A stretch of 64,000 nucleotides of DNA. Origin: Ophiodon elongatus (Eukaryota > Chordata > Actinopteri > Perciformes > Hexagrammidae). Made by a program: the position numbers and the translations under genes. Below, piece after piece: positions 1-13,930 of this stretch (within the stretch, counting starts at the first letter, position 1; each line of letters opens with the position of its first letter). The stretch is taken from positions 3,295,001 to 3,359,000 of the forward strand of contig JACSYO010001682.1 in the NCBI GenBank assembly GCA_016806645.1, written 5' to 3'. The notes beneath the pieces are model-generated. The model saw only the letters and a list, made by a program, of their open reading frames with translations, was not told where the DNA came from and ran no database searches.

Positions 1-352
1 GAACTGTCTCTTCAGAGGAGAACTGCGATGACTACACGAAAACTTTTAGTTTTTGAAAATGATCAGCGACCCGAGAGGCGATTTCTGTGTGGAAGAAAAA
101 AATGATTTGACTCTGTCTAAATCTTTGTTCAGTATGCCATGTGGGGGAGTCATCTAAATGCTAACAATGTTGACTGAGTCACATCATCGGCCGGGAGCAC
201 ATGTAGACCTCCCTTAACAACACAACACACACAATCCAACACACACACAAACACACAAAATCAATGGCTCTGTTCTGGCTTGTTTGTTTCATCTAATGAC
301 TCGAACTAACTCATAATGTAACGCGCATACACACATACACACACGGACGCAC

Positions 353-356
<4 letters not shown>

Positions 357-388
<32 letters not shown>
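357..388. repeat. (CA)n microsatellite
   Basis: About 16 uninterrupted CA units after an imperfect CA-rich lead-in from about 328. Confidence 0.95.
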
Positions 389-389
<1 letters not shown>

Positions 390-3300
390 AAGCCAGCTGG
401 GCCACTAGCTTCTATAATCTAGTCCTGTTCTGTTCTGATGCTCCAGCTCAGGATTTTGAGGCTGCGGTGCAATTTTCAAACAATCCACATTTTCCTACCA
501 TTTGGTGCCAAACAAAACACACAAAAGTGAGGCTGTAATTATTATACATACGGGAGTCATAACAAACCAACAGGACCGCTAAAAGCTTCCTCCCTCTATA
601 AAAGTGCATGAAGCGACACATGGTGGGTCAGCAGCCAGCTACGTTTTCATGGTGGAGCCAAATCAATTCATTTCAAATTAAAAAACAAAATTGTTGTGGC
701 AACATCACAAAGCAGGATACATCATTCGATTGCACTTTATTTTACGGTACACTAATAACAAGTACTTTGTATCAAATTAGAGCATAACTGGGAATATGTT
801 CTTTATTAGACAGTAAACCAACAGTTATACCCTAATTGACCACCATACACATTATACTGCAACAGATATAATACACAATTAGATCCAAGATATACTACCG
901 CCTGCTTAGACTATACCAAATTAAAGTGTAATTAGAAACCAACCTAATGCCCCATTAGACACTCTTAGTAAAAGGCCTTTTGGGAAACTTTCTGCAAGTC
1001 ATTTCATTGGATTTTTATGGGGGGGGGGGGGGTGCATTTTGCTGAGGACAACTGACCCAAAGTTGGTGGACCTTTCTCCAACTTAAGGACACTTTTTATA
1101 TGAAGCAGGCCAAGCCCGAACTCCGAGCCCAGATCATCATCTGCCCTCTGTGGCATCTAGAAAAAGAGTTGAGATTTTTTTCTAGTACGTTATTGCCACG
1201 CCCCAAACAGAGAACACCCATCACCGTTTCCGCCCTCTAGCAATCAGCATACCATCCTGGGAAGCGTGAAAGTTGCACCAAACGTCCCGTTTCAGAACGT
1301 GCACCTGAAGTGTTGCCTCTGTAGACCGTCTGAGTAGCTATCTTCTCTTAGGAGCATCCTATGGAGGTGACTTTCAATTGACTTTCAATTTTGTGGTGAT
1401 ACATCATTTAAACATATTTTTAAAGGGCTTAGCCAATGTGACGAGCCTCTCCGCCCTGTCTGCCTGTTACTTGGGTAGTGTGGCTGCTTTCCTTGCAGGT
1501 ATTGGAGGTGAGCGTGGCAGAGGGTCATCAGTAGTGGCAACCCATGGGCTCATCAGCAACACTGGCAACACATGGGTCCTGTGGGCCAGCGCACTTTCTT
1601 TAACCCCCTTTTGGAGCTCAGTTGCTGATTCTCTCTCCTCCCTGAGACATTTGGCCCACGACTCCATGCCACATTTTTTCTTTACTAACCTCACTGACGA
1701 AGATCCAAATAGAATCGAAATGTAGTGATAAAAAAAAAAGTGTGACATTAAGTAGTGTGCAAGCGTTACTTTTTTCCTTATTGATGTTGTTCTGATAGCC
1801 TAGCAACTATGTGATATGCCTGAAACGAATCTCTTTAAACTCTTAAAAGTTAGGCTTGGCAGTTAATTCTTCTGACCAAAATCACATTGTCTTCATCAGC
1901 AGACTAAGTTTGTTTAGGTTTTTGAAGCTATTAGGTTTCGGGCAGGTATTTCCTAAATACTTCGAGGAGAAGATGAGAGATGTTTTTCGTGAAACCATTG
2001 CTTCAGAAACAGTGAGCAGTCATGTGTCATCTGCTCTGCTGAGCCAAGTTACATTCGCTGCTGTGTGGACTCTTTTTATATGGAGCTGTAACGGTATGTT
2101 CACACTTTATTGCGTTCATGGCCATTACTTTTCCAAAACTCAAGTAGACATGGATACAGACGGAGAAACAGCATAATTACATCCTGTCAAACAGTCTGAA
2201 TAGCGAAATCACAATTCCTGCGACACTGATGTAACAAAGGACGACAGAATGGACAGTCATATAAAGTAAGTGCTGCTTGCAAATATAAAAAACAAACTGG
2301 ATGACAAGCATTTCATTCTTTTCAATGTCATTTTTTGGGGGACATTTCTGGTTTAGAAGGAATTGGCTCCAGTTAAAAGTGTTGACCTACAATGAGGTCT
2401 GTGGAATATCAACAATGATCAGGATACTGTTTTATTAAAAAAAACATGTCGCTTATGAATATAATACAATTTTCTACATGTCGATCACCACATATAAATA
2501 ATGTGTGGAGCCAGATCTTTCTCTAGTGCTGACACAGCACTGTGGAGATGGGTCTGGTTTTGCGAGACTAATGTGAACGTGAACTTTTAAAGACTTTATT
2601 TGACTCATTTCAGTGACAAAGAAAATAGGCTGAATTCCAGATCATTAAACTGTAAATATTACTAGTAGAGCCAGTGACATCTAACCAGATGTTCATCAAC
2701 TAATTGGTGTGCAGAAGTCCAGAACCTTTAACTGTTTATTCTGAAAGTAATTCAGACAAACTTGCAAAAAGTGAGCCAACATCAGAGGGAAAAGCTCAGG
2801 TAGCTGCTGATCACTATCTTTGGACATAGTGATGTTTGTACAGACGGTCATGTACAATACATACACGCATACACATGCACATACACAATCTGTCCTGCTG
2901 TTTTATCCTGGTTCTGTTTTATCTACTAATTCGTCTCATTTTCCGTTTTACTGTGAGAGTGAGAAGCCTAACCAGGGATGGGGGCTGCCAATTAGCTTCT
3001 GCTAGACACCCTATATGCAGACTCTTTTTTTTTCTTCCTTTCTTTTTGGATGTGAAGTGAAGGTAGTACAAATACACCAACCTTGTGTTTTCTAATAATA
3101 CAACCTTCAGCTTTGAGCTGTTCCAAAAGGTCTTGACTGATGATATCTTCATGGTCTAGGGTTGCATCAGTCAGTTTCAGAGTCACAGAAAGCTGTGAGG
3201 CGATGCGTCACTCTGCAGCGCCCCAATGCATCTGCAGGGCAAACAGATTTTTCGTGTCACCACCACTGGTAGTGTCTGTAATCGATAAAAGAGAGAGCCT

Positions 3301-3751
3301 CCAGGACTCAGAATACAGAGAAGCAGGCACCATGTCCTTTCTCTCTTCCTTTCTTCTTCACCTCTTTCATCTCTTCTTCTTCATCTTTAGCTCAGGACTC
3401 CTGACCTTTAGCCCAAAAATCGATTTCGCATTTTTATATCAAAATCAAATTATCGTTTCTTCCTGTAAAACCAAATAATATGTGTTGCTTATGTGAGCTA
3501 GTACCCACCAATTTCATCCAATAGTAACATGACATCCATCCATCAGTCAGTCTGCAACTTTTAGTGACAAGGGAGTTGCATGTGGAGCCACAGTCCTCTG
3601 TAGCTCCGGTCATTCTAAGCCTGTCTGCTTTTTAACGGTCCAATCAAAGGCAAAAGATTTGATTTAAATCCTTCTTGTAATTGTGCATCGCTCAAATGAT
3701 AAAGATGCTCTCCTCCATTTCTGTTTCTGAACGAGTCCGACCTTTTCCGAC

Positions 3752-3895
3752 CTCACTACTGCTCTTGTGGCTGAATTGGAGCAAATCCCTTTCCAGAAGA
3801 GCCCAGTCTGTTGTAGCAGCATGTTTTTTGGGATGGGACATTCAACAATCACATGTGGGTGTGATGTTTGGGTGTCCGTACTTGAGGCCATGCCT
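3752..3895 (+). mobile_element. Tc1/mariner-like transposon remnant
   Basis: The order of words 'gacctcact-ctgctcttgtggctgaat-ggagcaaatccct-ccagaaga', then 'gacattcaacaatcacatgtgggtgtgatg-ttgggtgtcc', matches by recall the end of the transposase gene and the 3' flank of teleost Tc1-like elements. Truncated and degenerate, with no intact transposase. Confidence 0.6.
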
Positions 3896-4718
3896 TGTAT
3901 CAAGCATCGATTACTGGAGTCAGATTTGAAGATTTACAAAACACTGATCTGCAGTATGTGCTGCAGTATTTTCTTATATATTTATCATTATCATATAACA
4001 TAAAGTATATTGTTAAATTCTCCACCTCATAAGAATAATTCTCATACCGAAAAGAAAACATTTGGTTAAGCAGAATTAGGAACTGCAGATGAAATAAATC
4101 CCAACTGTCCCTCAGCAGTTTTTCTGTTGATGCGTGTCTGAGTAATAGCAGTGAGACCTTGTTTATGTCAACGTCAAGTTGACTGTTTATCCGGCGAATA
4201 TTCACTCAGATAAATGAATTCCCTCACGGCCTCCTCATAAAATATTTTCAGCATTAATGGCTTGTGATGGAAGCTGTAAATTCATGTTAAAATGAAGCGG
4301 CCATCTTGAGGTTTTGGCATTTCAATTATCCACAACACCCTGCGCAGTACACTCTGTCATTCTGTCAACTTTAATGTTTTAATATTCTGTTTTAAAAGCC
4401 TGCTCACAAACACACACACAATACATACCGAATATAGGCATTTAGTGCAAACGCACACACACAAGTTTTGATTTATGGTCGGAGCTATACCTCAGTGACT
4501 AACCTGAGTAAAATATTTATGTGAAGCCAAATGAGTGACGTTCTCATACATTTTCAAGTCAGCGTGTGAAGAGGGATAATTTACTGTAGTGGGTAATCAT
4601 TTGATGAGGAGCAAGCAGGCGTTCAGGGAAGCATGCATCATAATGTTGATGTTGACTGTAATATGTGATTATGTTGATCGACATGACACCACCTACATTT
4701 CAAACACAGACACACACA

Positions 4719-4768
<50 letters not shown>
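4719..4768. repeat. (CA)n microsatellite
   Basis: About 25 uninterrupted CA units, directly followed by a dispersed-repeat fragment. Confidence 0.95.
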
Positions 4769-4770
<2 letters not shown>

Positions 4771-4771
4771 G

Positions 4772-4868
4772 GTGCAGTTTTACTTCAGTAAAATACACCA
4801 ATGTAAAAGTGTTGCCCAACAGCACAAGTAAAGGCCCTGCATTCAAAATCCTACTTTAGTAAAAGTGC
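4772..4868. repeat. Dispersed teleost repeat fragment (hAT-like family, same as 50.7 kb)
   Basis: Contains 'cagtaaaata' and 'ccctgcattcaaaatcctac' followed by 'ttagtaaaagt', words that occur together in the abundant 'cttaagtaaaagta' teleost repeat also present at 50700-51062. Family assignment is by recall. Confidence 0.55.
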
Positions 4869-6306
4869 AGCAGTGGCAATAGATAAATGCCCCTGTGAAC
4901 AAAAGCATTAGTGTTTAGCAAGCACCAGAGTCCCTTTAGAGAACCTCTCATTTTACTGCACCCATTTCTAATTTCCTACAACTTGGCTCATTTTGTTGTT
5001 GTTGTAGTTCCGGTCAACATCTCTATGTCACTACAACAAAGTCACAAGAAAATCAAGCGGGCAGACTAATGCAGCCTTTGTTGCCACAATAAAGGGATTG
5101 TATATAGGCTTACAGGCAGGTGCAGTTCCATATTAAGGCATTAGAATCTCGAAAGCAGAAACGCGGCAAGAAAGCAACATTGAGTGGAAATGGGCTGGTT
5201 GTATAGTGCAGGGCTGACAAGGGAAAGTGGAAACAGGTGAGCAGGAGGGAGTCAGGTAACTGGAGCAGATGGAAAAGATTATTTAAACCACTTTATTTGA
5301 AGCTGAAACCAAAACCGAGCACACTGTTAAATGTTAATGTTCATTTTCTTTTCCAAACAAATCTGGCTGACCGGGATTTGTTTACATTTTTTCCGCCTGA
5401 TTGCTTGTTTTTCTTGCAGACTTATTTTCAACCACCTTCCAAGATCTCTGCAATTGTGAGTACTGACTCATCTTTACAGATATACATAATGTACAAACCT
5501 ACCGTATTAAACTGTAATTTCTCTTTAAGTTACATAGAGAACTTTTGTACCAGAGTTCCTGTTACCCGGCATTGCAGCTTGGATGCCGGTCCCTGCTGAC
5601 AACAATACGACTGAAAAGAACTCTTTGGAATGAATTTACATGAATGCATACATCACATATTGTTATCATCTCCATAATTCATGCTGCAAATGCAATTAAA
5701 AGAAGAAAAATCACTGATCAGTGAGCAGAACAAAGTGATGACCAGCTGCAGTGCCAGCGGAGGTGTGCAGAAGAAATTAACACAATACATCTCCACCTTC
5801 AGCCCCTGCAACTATACATTAGTCTTAAAAACAAAAGAACATCAGTTCTCGCCCTGAGTCTCCCATTTTACTAAAATCCCCCACATTGGCTTCCTCCTCG
5901 TGTTCTCTCTCGCAGTCATTTGCCCTCTCCACTTTCTCCGTAGAGTCTAACTTTGCAGTATGTTACAATAAAAAAACTTAAGCGCCATGATATTTCTGTT
6001 GCATGCGGATCATACGGTGGCTATACCGTACGGCTTGTTTTGTTTGTGGCAAAATGTTCGGAAAATTACTAAATGTAAAGCTCAATCTGTATTTGTTTCT
6101 CAGTCAGCAGAGCATAACTGCCCAGATGGTTTGGTCAACAGCAGAAACATGTGACTTTACCAGAGTTGAACTCTACCTGAAAGACTGCCATGCAATTTAA
6201 TCCATTGATTGCGGCAATTTAATTGAACTGACAAAATTTCTGTCTGAAAATTTGAAATGTTCAGCAAGACGATCTTAACGAATGGGCGCCAATTTTTTTA
6301 TATTTT

Positions 6307-6450
6307 GACGTGTGAATGCAATCGGCCTAAGTAATGTTAGGCTACAAACAAACCATACCACGGTCGCATGAGCATAAATACACAACAAGGATGTAGAGGC
6401 GGACTAGTCGGCGTGATGCCGTTTTGTAGTTTCATTTAGACACTTGTGAT
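6307..6450 (+). repeat. Dispersed repeat, copy 1 of 2
   Basis: Shares 'gtgaatgcaa', 'accacggt-gcatgag', 'aggcggactagtcggcgtga' and 'cgttttgta' with 37986-38075 in the same order and orientation. No ORF or terminal repeats are seen. Family not recognised. Confidence 0.75.
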
Positions 6451-7177
6451 AGCGTACGTAGTCATGTAAAAGTCACGTGCTTCATGTACATCATTATAAT
6501 TTGCCACGTCTGTTTCCAACCTGCATTTGTTTTGCATGATTATTTCATCGATCAGTCAAGCTTAAAAATGTTTTTGCAATATTTTGATGGGGTTGAGGGG
6601 GTTTCAATTTTACATAAACATAAAAACAGGCGGAGGCTAAATCATAAAGTCACATAAGATCTGCTCCGTGAAGCATGAGACTAGAGCAGCGTACGTCTGC
6701 ACAGGCAGGTTCAAATCTGAACTGAACTGTGCTTTGTCTGTGTTTGTGGCACTCGTCCCCACACAGTTGAATTCACAGAAAAATACCAATTGAAAACTGT
6801 GGAGAAAAACACCTTTTGTGTGCAATAGAAGTACAGTTTATTGGATTGAAAGCCTCACCATCAGCCATCAAGAGAACAGAGCTTGTGTTTACTGCTTGAC
6901 ACGTTTGGAGTGGTTCAAGACGCCCTGATTTAAAATGTTTCTGATCACAGCTCCAGCCATAACTGATTTGCTTTTTCCCACAAGACTTAATAGCAGCAGG
7001 AGCCTATCCTCTCCACCTCCATCGCTCTCTCCCTCTCTCTTTTTCACTCCATTGCCTCCAATACAGAGAAGATAAATCAAGTGCCATGAGTCCATTGATG
7101 TGAGGGGAAATAGATGGGCCATTTGTTGACAAAACTCATTTTCCCACTTCCAGGTAATAAAGTACACTGTGTTGTGT

Positions 7178-7226
7178 TTTTTCTTCTTCTTCTTCTTCTT
7201 CTTCTTCTTCTTCTTCTTCTTCTTTT
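7178..7226. repeat. (TTC)n microsatellite
   Basis: About 15 uninterrupted TTC units (GAA on the other strand), a purine/pyrimidine mirror tract. Confidence 0.95.
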
Positions 7227-8640
7227 GCCTTCCTTCCCGTGTCACTCGTTTGTCTTGAAAAATGGGTGTGTTTGTTAGAAGACGGTCAGAGTGATTGGAC
7301 TAGTGCACACACACACATCCACACATTTACGTTCAGTCTGGCCTTGTCTGCCAGAGGCACCTGCTGTAGCCTGTGAACAGGTGCGCTCTGCTAATAAACT
7401 CAGCAGGAGCACTGAATCTGCTTTTATTTAGCTGTCTCTGTTATCCCTCTCCCCATCTAGCTTGCCTTTTCATTCCCTCTGTTTGCTCCTCGCCAGGTGC
7501 ATTGTTTCACCAAACCCTGAGCCAAAAATATGCATCAAATAGCAACTGAAAACTGGCTGAAAATCAACACTATAGAGAATGTCCAAACAGAGATTAAGCT
7601 GTAAGCGAGATGTAATGAACACCCACGAGTATCCGTCAGTGTCAACACATTGCTGTGTGCATAAGGCATACATTTAACCAGCTCCTCCTGCCTTAACCTA
7701 TTTTTTATCCATATTGGTTCTCACCTACGGGGATAGTTTGACTGAAAGTGTGGACGTTTGCCGGTTACGCCACATTGATCACTGCTGAATTGAAGAGTCT
7801 CAGGAGGGAAAAGCTTCAGGCTGCTGGATGTCTCTCTTTCCCCTGTAATTCAATTGCTAAGGAGCCCCATGACAGAAATCCAGTTTTGAATGAAGCTGGA
7901 AACATTGACTCTCAGCAAGGATTTGGAGCATAGAGGAATAAAAATGAAAGACTTAAGAATTAAGTAGCAGAATTGAAAGCTAAAATGTATGAAATAATAA
8001 AGGAGATCTGGTGGAAAATTGATAGCAGCTTCTAAGCATGGGATATCAAAGTAATCGTTTTAGTAAATGATACTCAAATGAAAGCTGCTGTCAACCTATT
8101 TCTTCGAAATGTTCCTACATCTATCATCATAATCCTCAGATAAGTGACTTTTTTTTCTTAATTTCACATTCAATCAAGACTAACACAAAGAAATACTTAA
8201 ATAACTTCACCATAAAAAATAAAAAGCAAAACTCATACCTGTTCAATAAGTTTAGTCACCTCGTACCTCTCGACCTCCTCCACAATTAGGTTCACTCACC
8301 TCGAGCCTCACTCTTGGAGCAGGTCAGATATTTTTGCTGAAGAACTCTACAGCATGGTGGACTGCTGCAGGCTCTAAAACTTCATTTTCTGAACTCACTC
8401 CACCACCTACTCATTCTGCATCTTGACTGAACAAATGCAGCACATACAGGCAGATATTTGTCAGACGCATATTGCAGCTCTACAGTTGGTTACCAGGGTA
8501 GGATGGATTTTTAAACAAGCACAGACTCCGAGAAAATTGAAATGTGACGTTTGGTTGCTCTCAAGTGACAGTTTCACACACACTTTTTACACACACACAC
8601 AAGGCAAGAGGTGTGGATGTATGCACAAATGTGAACACAC

Positions 8641-8678
8641 CGACTATGTTCAAACACACCGACTATGTTCAAACACAC
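8641..8678. repeat. 19-bp perfect tandem duplication
   Basis: Two adjacent identical copies of cgactatgttcaaacacac inside a CA-rich segment. Confidence 0.9.
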
Positions 8679-9059
8679 ATATGCACACTGTGTGTTTGAA
8701 TTGTAAGACTAAGTGTTACAAATGCTTTTCTGCCAGGTCCTAAGCAGAGCAGCCGGAAATTAATGTGCTTTTAAGAACGCTTTCTCGTAGGGGCTACAAT
8801 AGCATTACTATTAGTGAGTGAGTGACTGAGTGCACCTCTGTATTGTCCGAGGCTAAATCTCACAAGCTGCTGCAGCAAACTACTCAATATGTTGACCTCT
8901 CGTGGTTGCGGTGACTCACACTTTCTGCAAACACCTTTTATTGCCTGTTTTATACAGCCATTGACTGCCTGCTGACTCCTCACTCACTCCTCTTAACTGG
9001 CCCCCGAGCGGTAGGGGGCCGCTAGTGATGACACAGCTGAGTGAACCCCATCCGACGCT

Positions 9060-9125
9060 CTGCGGACAGAGACACAGTGGGGGAAAACCATAGACTGTAC
9101 ATCTATGGGGAAAACAGTTTTCCCA
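9060..9125. repeat. Possible dispersed-repeat end
   Basis: Contains 'ccatagactgtacatctatggg', close to a word that recurs at the ends of abundant teleost repeats. Only the terminus is seen. Confidence 0.3.
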
Positions 9126-11194
9126 CTTTTATTGTTTTGGAAGGTGTGTTCCGCTATCAACTATCAGCTAACAGCTAACGTAACTACACCAGTTCTACGG
9201 TAACTTTCTACGGCATCAACCTTGCATTTACATACGCATTGTAAAAAAATGAGAGCCTTTCTTTTGTGTGTGACGTGCAAATGAAAAACATCTTATACCC
9301 TTGCGGTCTAGACAAGGGAATAGCCAATTGTGGGTTGTGTTAATTCAATCTCACAATACAATAGTGGTCGTTGTACACCTGGCGAGGATCTGCACTCTAC
9401 TGAGTGCATCTTTTTAGTTTAAATATGATTGTATAATAGCACAAGGGCTTCAAATGACTATGAAAAGTCATGAAAAAATAAATAATAAAAAACAAGGTAA
9501 ACGATTTCCTTATTTAAACCTCTATGGGTAAGGATTTTTAAATAATCAATCCAAAAAGTTAATGTTTTGTTAGCTTTGAGATAAATGACAACAAAAGATA
9601 CAATAAACCAGTACAAAATGGCTGCTATTGCTGGTAGCTACAAGTCAAGTCAAATTCAATGTAATAGAGTCTTGTTTGTTTGTAAAATGTCACTTGTTAA
9701 TTTGACTTGTTTAATGATATTAAATAACATAGCTTGTTTTACCTGGTGTGACTGGGCTTGACGGCTAGCAGTAGCGGTAGCCATGCATCTTGAAATAATG
9801 CCTGAAAACTCCCAAACGAGATTAACAGTAGTTTTTTTCTGTCCTTTACATTCAGTCACCATTGCGTGAATAATATGATGTTAGCCATGCTAGTGTTAAA
9901 TTGCGTTAGCTTGATCTGCCAGTAGCTCCAGTCCACTACTGTTAGCTTCTTGTTAGCTGATGTTTGCAAACTAGCAAGCCAAGAATACAAATGTCACTCT
10001 CTAATCCTTGTCACCTCCAGCAGCTTCCACAGAGGAGGATATTTCAGGGTTCTGCCAACAAAGTCACAGAAACATAATGTGACAAATTACCGCTTATAGG
10101 GAGCCAAAAGTAAAGCTGATAATGTTACTTTTCAAATGACTAGCCTACAGCTAGGGGGCAAATGTGCAAGCAATGCTGTAAAGTCAAGTGAGCAGCAGGT
10201 TATTGGAACGGCCTCCTAAACTTTCACATCCCATCTGAACTTACACTGAACTTCTCTCTTTTCCCCCCTGACGCTAACTCATTTTTCTTTCAGAAACTAT
10301 GGATTTTTCTTTCCCCGGTCCATGAATGAATCACAAGACAGTGACGGAGAGGCTGCTGTGGCTGGAAGACGCTGATGGACTGAGGGAGGAGGAGGCTCTC
10401 AGCTGACTTTCAACTGGCCTGTTTGAAATGCTGGACGCTGGGTCTCAATCACAGCTGCACTGTTGGCCTGGTTGTATGGAACAATGCGAAAATTATTTTT
10501 GTGGATGTTTCTCGCGATCCTTTTTCTCTCTGACAGAAAACAGGGATAGGTCAATGTAACAGCATCATGTTTTAGCCGACTGTCCCATAAAATGTGCTTA
10601 TATATTTGTTTCTCGGTCTGTTTCACAGGAATAAGAAATTTATCACATCGTTTGCCAGACTTGCAAATATTTGCACGGCTATGATTTGCAATCATTTACA
10701 TTACTTTGTTAAACAGACCAGACATAGGCTGCATCCCATGACAGCCAGAAGACGCTCACTCAAAAGAAAATCTAGTATGGTGTGTGACTATGTTGAGTGC
10801 ATTCCCATGCATAGATGGCCACAGCAAATAATCAGAAAATGCAATGCGCGAACTAACACCCTGACGTACGTTGACAAGGACTTTACTATAAGCATATTAT
10901 TTATTTCAGATACAGAAAAAAAAAACTGTTGCACCAAAGGTTACGAGAACTCCCCCTAAATTTCTCAAGTGAGGCTTTCTGGAGAGGTCATATCTCTTTC
11001 AGGAGAGCTGAGCTCCAAAAAGCTACCCAATATTTCAAACTCTGGACAGGGCCTCTTAGGTAAAATAAAACTCAATGCTACTAATATTGTGTAAATTGCT
11101 TTTTGAATTTAGTGGGGAAATTGACCTCACCCCATCAAACTATATTAAAATAAATTGGAGCGGCAACTGTGTGTCTGGCCCTTTCGTCCACCAT

Positions 11195-11345
11195 CAGTTC
11201 CCAAATGCACTAATGCTGTTGGCGGTGAATGGGAGCAAATCCCTGCAGCCAGAAGGCATTTCCAAAAGAGGGGATTAATGTCAATGTTTTTTTCTTAAAA
11301 TGGTTTAATGTTTAGGTGTCCACGTACTTATACATATGGTGTATT
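11195..11345 (+). mobile_element. Tc1/mariner-like transposon remnant, second copy
   Basis: Carries 'caaatgcactaatgct', 'tgaatgggagcaaatccctg' and 'aggtgtccacgtacttatac' in the order found at the 3' end of teleost Tc1-like elements. Internally deleted relative to the copy at 3.75 kb. Confidence 0.6.
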
Positions 11346-13139
11346 TAAATCTTTAATTTTCTTTCTTTTTTGTGACACAAATACAACTTCAGGTCATTTT
11401 ACCTGATGTGCAATACAACCCACTCTGGTGATGTTGTTTTCTAAGAGAGGACATATCGTGAAATAAGCTGAATTTGCATTTGTTTATTTAGTGTCTGAGA
11501 TTTCCTTTTGGCTCTGTCGTCAGGGTCAGTGGTGTATTTCATCACACCCCCATCACTCTTTCAGTAAGGTGGATTTACGTTTGTGCTGAGTGAGCACTTC
11601 CCCGGCCACGCCCTCACAAAATCAAATGTCACACCATCTCTTGGGGTATTAATCAAACTCAGACACACACGCACACACATTCAGGCCCAGCAACCGTCAG
11701 AAAAGGAGAGGAAAGGTCACTTGACGGGTTTGTTTTTCTGGAAACATGTATATAATTGTGAACATGCACTCAGGCTCTCACTCACACAGCCGGTTTAAGT
11801 TTTCATAGACATGTTGTGTCTTGCCCTTTACAGCGGTATGCCTCTTTCCTTTGCATTCCTGTGTGTGTGAGAGTCTTGAGTACATGTCTGCAATTATACA
11901 AATTATATAATTGTCTTTTTTCTTAGTTTCTCACTGACTCACCAGCAGGTCAGTCCTTCCAAACTCATCCTGTGCAGCTAAACATTGTTCAAACCCAAAT
12001 AACTTTATTTCAAATTCAAGTGGAGATCACCAACATTGAATTTGGGCTAAATGTGAGTAAAATCATTTTTTAGAATGATTCAGAACATTTCCAATTGATT
12101 GGTTGGTGCAGCCCTAAATAACATGGGGTCTGGGGTTTCAGTATTGTATTCAGTGTAAACATACTGTACTGGATGTGTATGAGATTCATGAAGCTGGAAC
12201 TGTAAATGCAGAAAGATGACACATACTTGGAAAGATTGTGTTACCAAAGCAGCAATTTTAATTCAACAAACCATGCTGTAGCATTGCTATGAAACCATGT
12301 CCAGAAATAGACACAACCATTTACTGTATGCGATGCAAATGTGGAGGGCTAGTTGATGCCTACACATTAAAATGAGGCCAACATCATGAATAAAGGAAAT
12401 AGGGCATTATATAAAATGAAAGTTGCAGGACCACTTGCATTTAGGACTTTCACAAGTTATAGTTGTTAGCTGCAGCAAGTTAAAAGAGGATTAATCACAT
12501 TAACCTATCGTATCAAAAACAAAACCGCATCAAAATCCAACGAAATTTGAAGATTCACTTTAAAGAAACAGTATATTGTTTGTGGTGTATCAGTCAAAAA
12601 TACAAGTACAGGCATTTCAAAGAGAGATTAAACCAACAGCTGTAATTTACAATGACTTTCAGTCAGCGTATGTGTGTGACCGAGAAACGCAAACAGCAGT
12701 TGGACGTTTGTCTTCAGCACAGAGAAATGCTTAAATGGAAACGCAGCTATTCAGACTTTTGGATTCTCTCGGTCTTTCTGCATCTTCCTGTAATTTCCCT
12801 GTCTTTTTATTAACAAGTGTAATCACTCAGTAGAGCGCCCTGTACTAAACACATGATCTACGACATTTACAACCTGGTTTATTATTGATTATTTTCAGGC
12901 CTTGTTTGGATTTTATTGGACAAGTTTTTCATTAGGTTTGACTTAGTTTAATTGGTAGGTGTCACCATTTACATAACTCAATTTATTAATCAACCTGATA
13001 TTTTGTTGATTAAGTGCTGTTTACTTTTCTTTTTATGTATCCAAGCACTATTCGTTGTCAACAATTGTGATACAAGACTTTTTTTCAATGATAGGGAACA
13101 AGGGTTCCACCAAAGGATATGTTTTTGCTCTTTTTCCTT

Positions 13140-13930
13140 ATTAAATATCATGTTGTTGAGAGTCTACATGCTAGCAGCTCTTGAAGACTCTACTTAGGCA
13201 CAATGGTGCTTTGAGCCAAAGGCTACCGCTATGCTGAAAACATGCTCACTATGAAAAGATAACAAGCTGACGTTTAGCAAGTATAATGTTTACCATGTTC
13301 AGTATCGTGTCCGAGGTGTGAGCGTGCTAATATGTTCTACTAGGCCCTTTACACAGCAGCCCTTTTGTTAAGTCATAGCAGAGTAAACACAGGTGTAATT
13401 GATCAATTCAATTATGGTCCCGTTCTATTTAGTGTGTCACAGTCCTCCAGTGAGCCAGCATGTGCAATACCAGGGTCCTCACCTAAATGGAACAGGGCCA
13501 TAATTAATACTATTAATTACACATATGTTTACCCTGCAATTACATGTCAAAACGGCTGCTGTGAAAGCACTGACGTGCAGCTGAGGCTGTCCCTAGTTTT
13601 GCAGGTATTTGGTCGTAGAAAGTATAGGACAAATAAAATTTTTGACTTGATGGTCAACAGATTACAATACATTCTGAAGGGGGGACATGAACATCTGTAT
13701 CAAATTTTATGGCCACCCATCCAATAGTTGTTGAGACATTTCACTCAAACCCACGAACGTCAACCTCATGGTGGCGCTAGAGAAAAAGTAAGTGGATCAC
13801 CAAAGTCAGTAGGATTCATCCTCTGAGGAGCATGATTGTCTGTTTAAAGTTTCATTAAAATTCATATAGCTGTTGGGATCCTTCAGTCTTGACCAAAGTG
13901 GTTTAACCAACGTAGCTAAAGATATTTCAT
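13140..13930. repeat. Abundant teleost dispersed repeat, interrupted by a MITE
   Basis: Two halves (about 13155-13345 and 13569-13930) are consecutive parts of a common teleost repeat: 'ctacatgctagcagctct', 'cacaatggtgctttgagc', 'gtataatgtttaccatgttc', then 'gttttgcaggtatttggtc', 'ccatccaatagttgttgaga' and 'accaaagtcagtaggattca'. Recognised from memory of these words. Subfamily not known. Confidence 0.7.
13346..13568. mobile_element. Non-autonomous DNA transposon (MITE), about 212-223 bp
   Basis: The ends form inverted repeats: cacagcagcccttttg at 13352 and caaaacggctgctgtg ending at 13563, one mismatch in 16. No coding capacity. The body matches by recall a common teleost hAT-like MITE. It sits inside an older repeat. 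Target duplications are not readable. Confidence 0.75.

Noticed and set aside
1019..1032. Run of 14 G bases as a possible G-quadruplex
   Set aside because: A homopolymer G run is prone to assembly error. No further G tracts flank it.
1856..2176. 106-codon frame with a protein-like middle part
   Set aside because: No ATG at its start, no splice partner and no recognised family.
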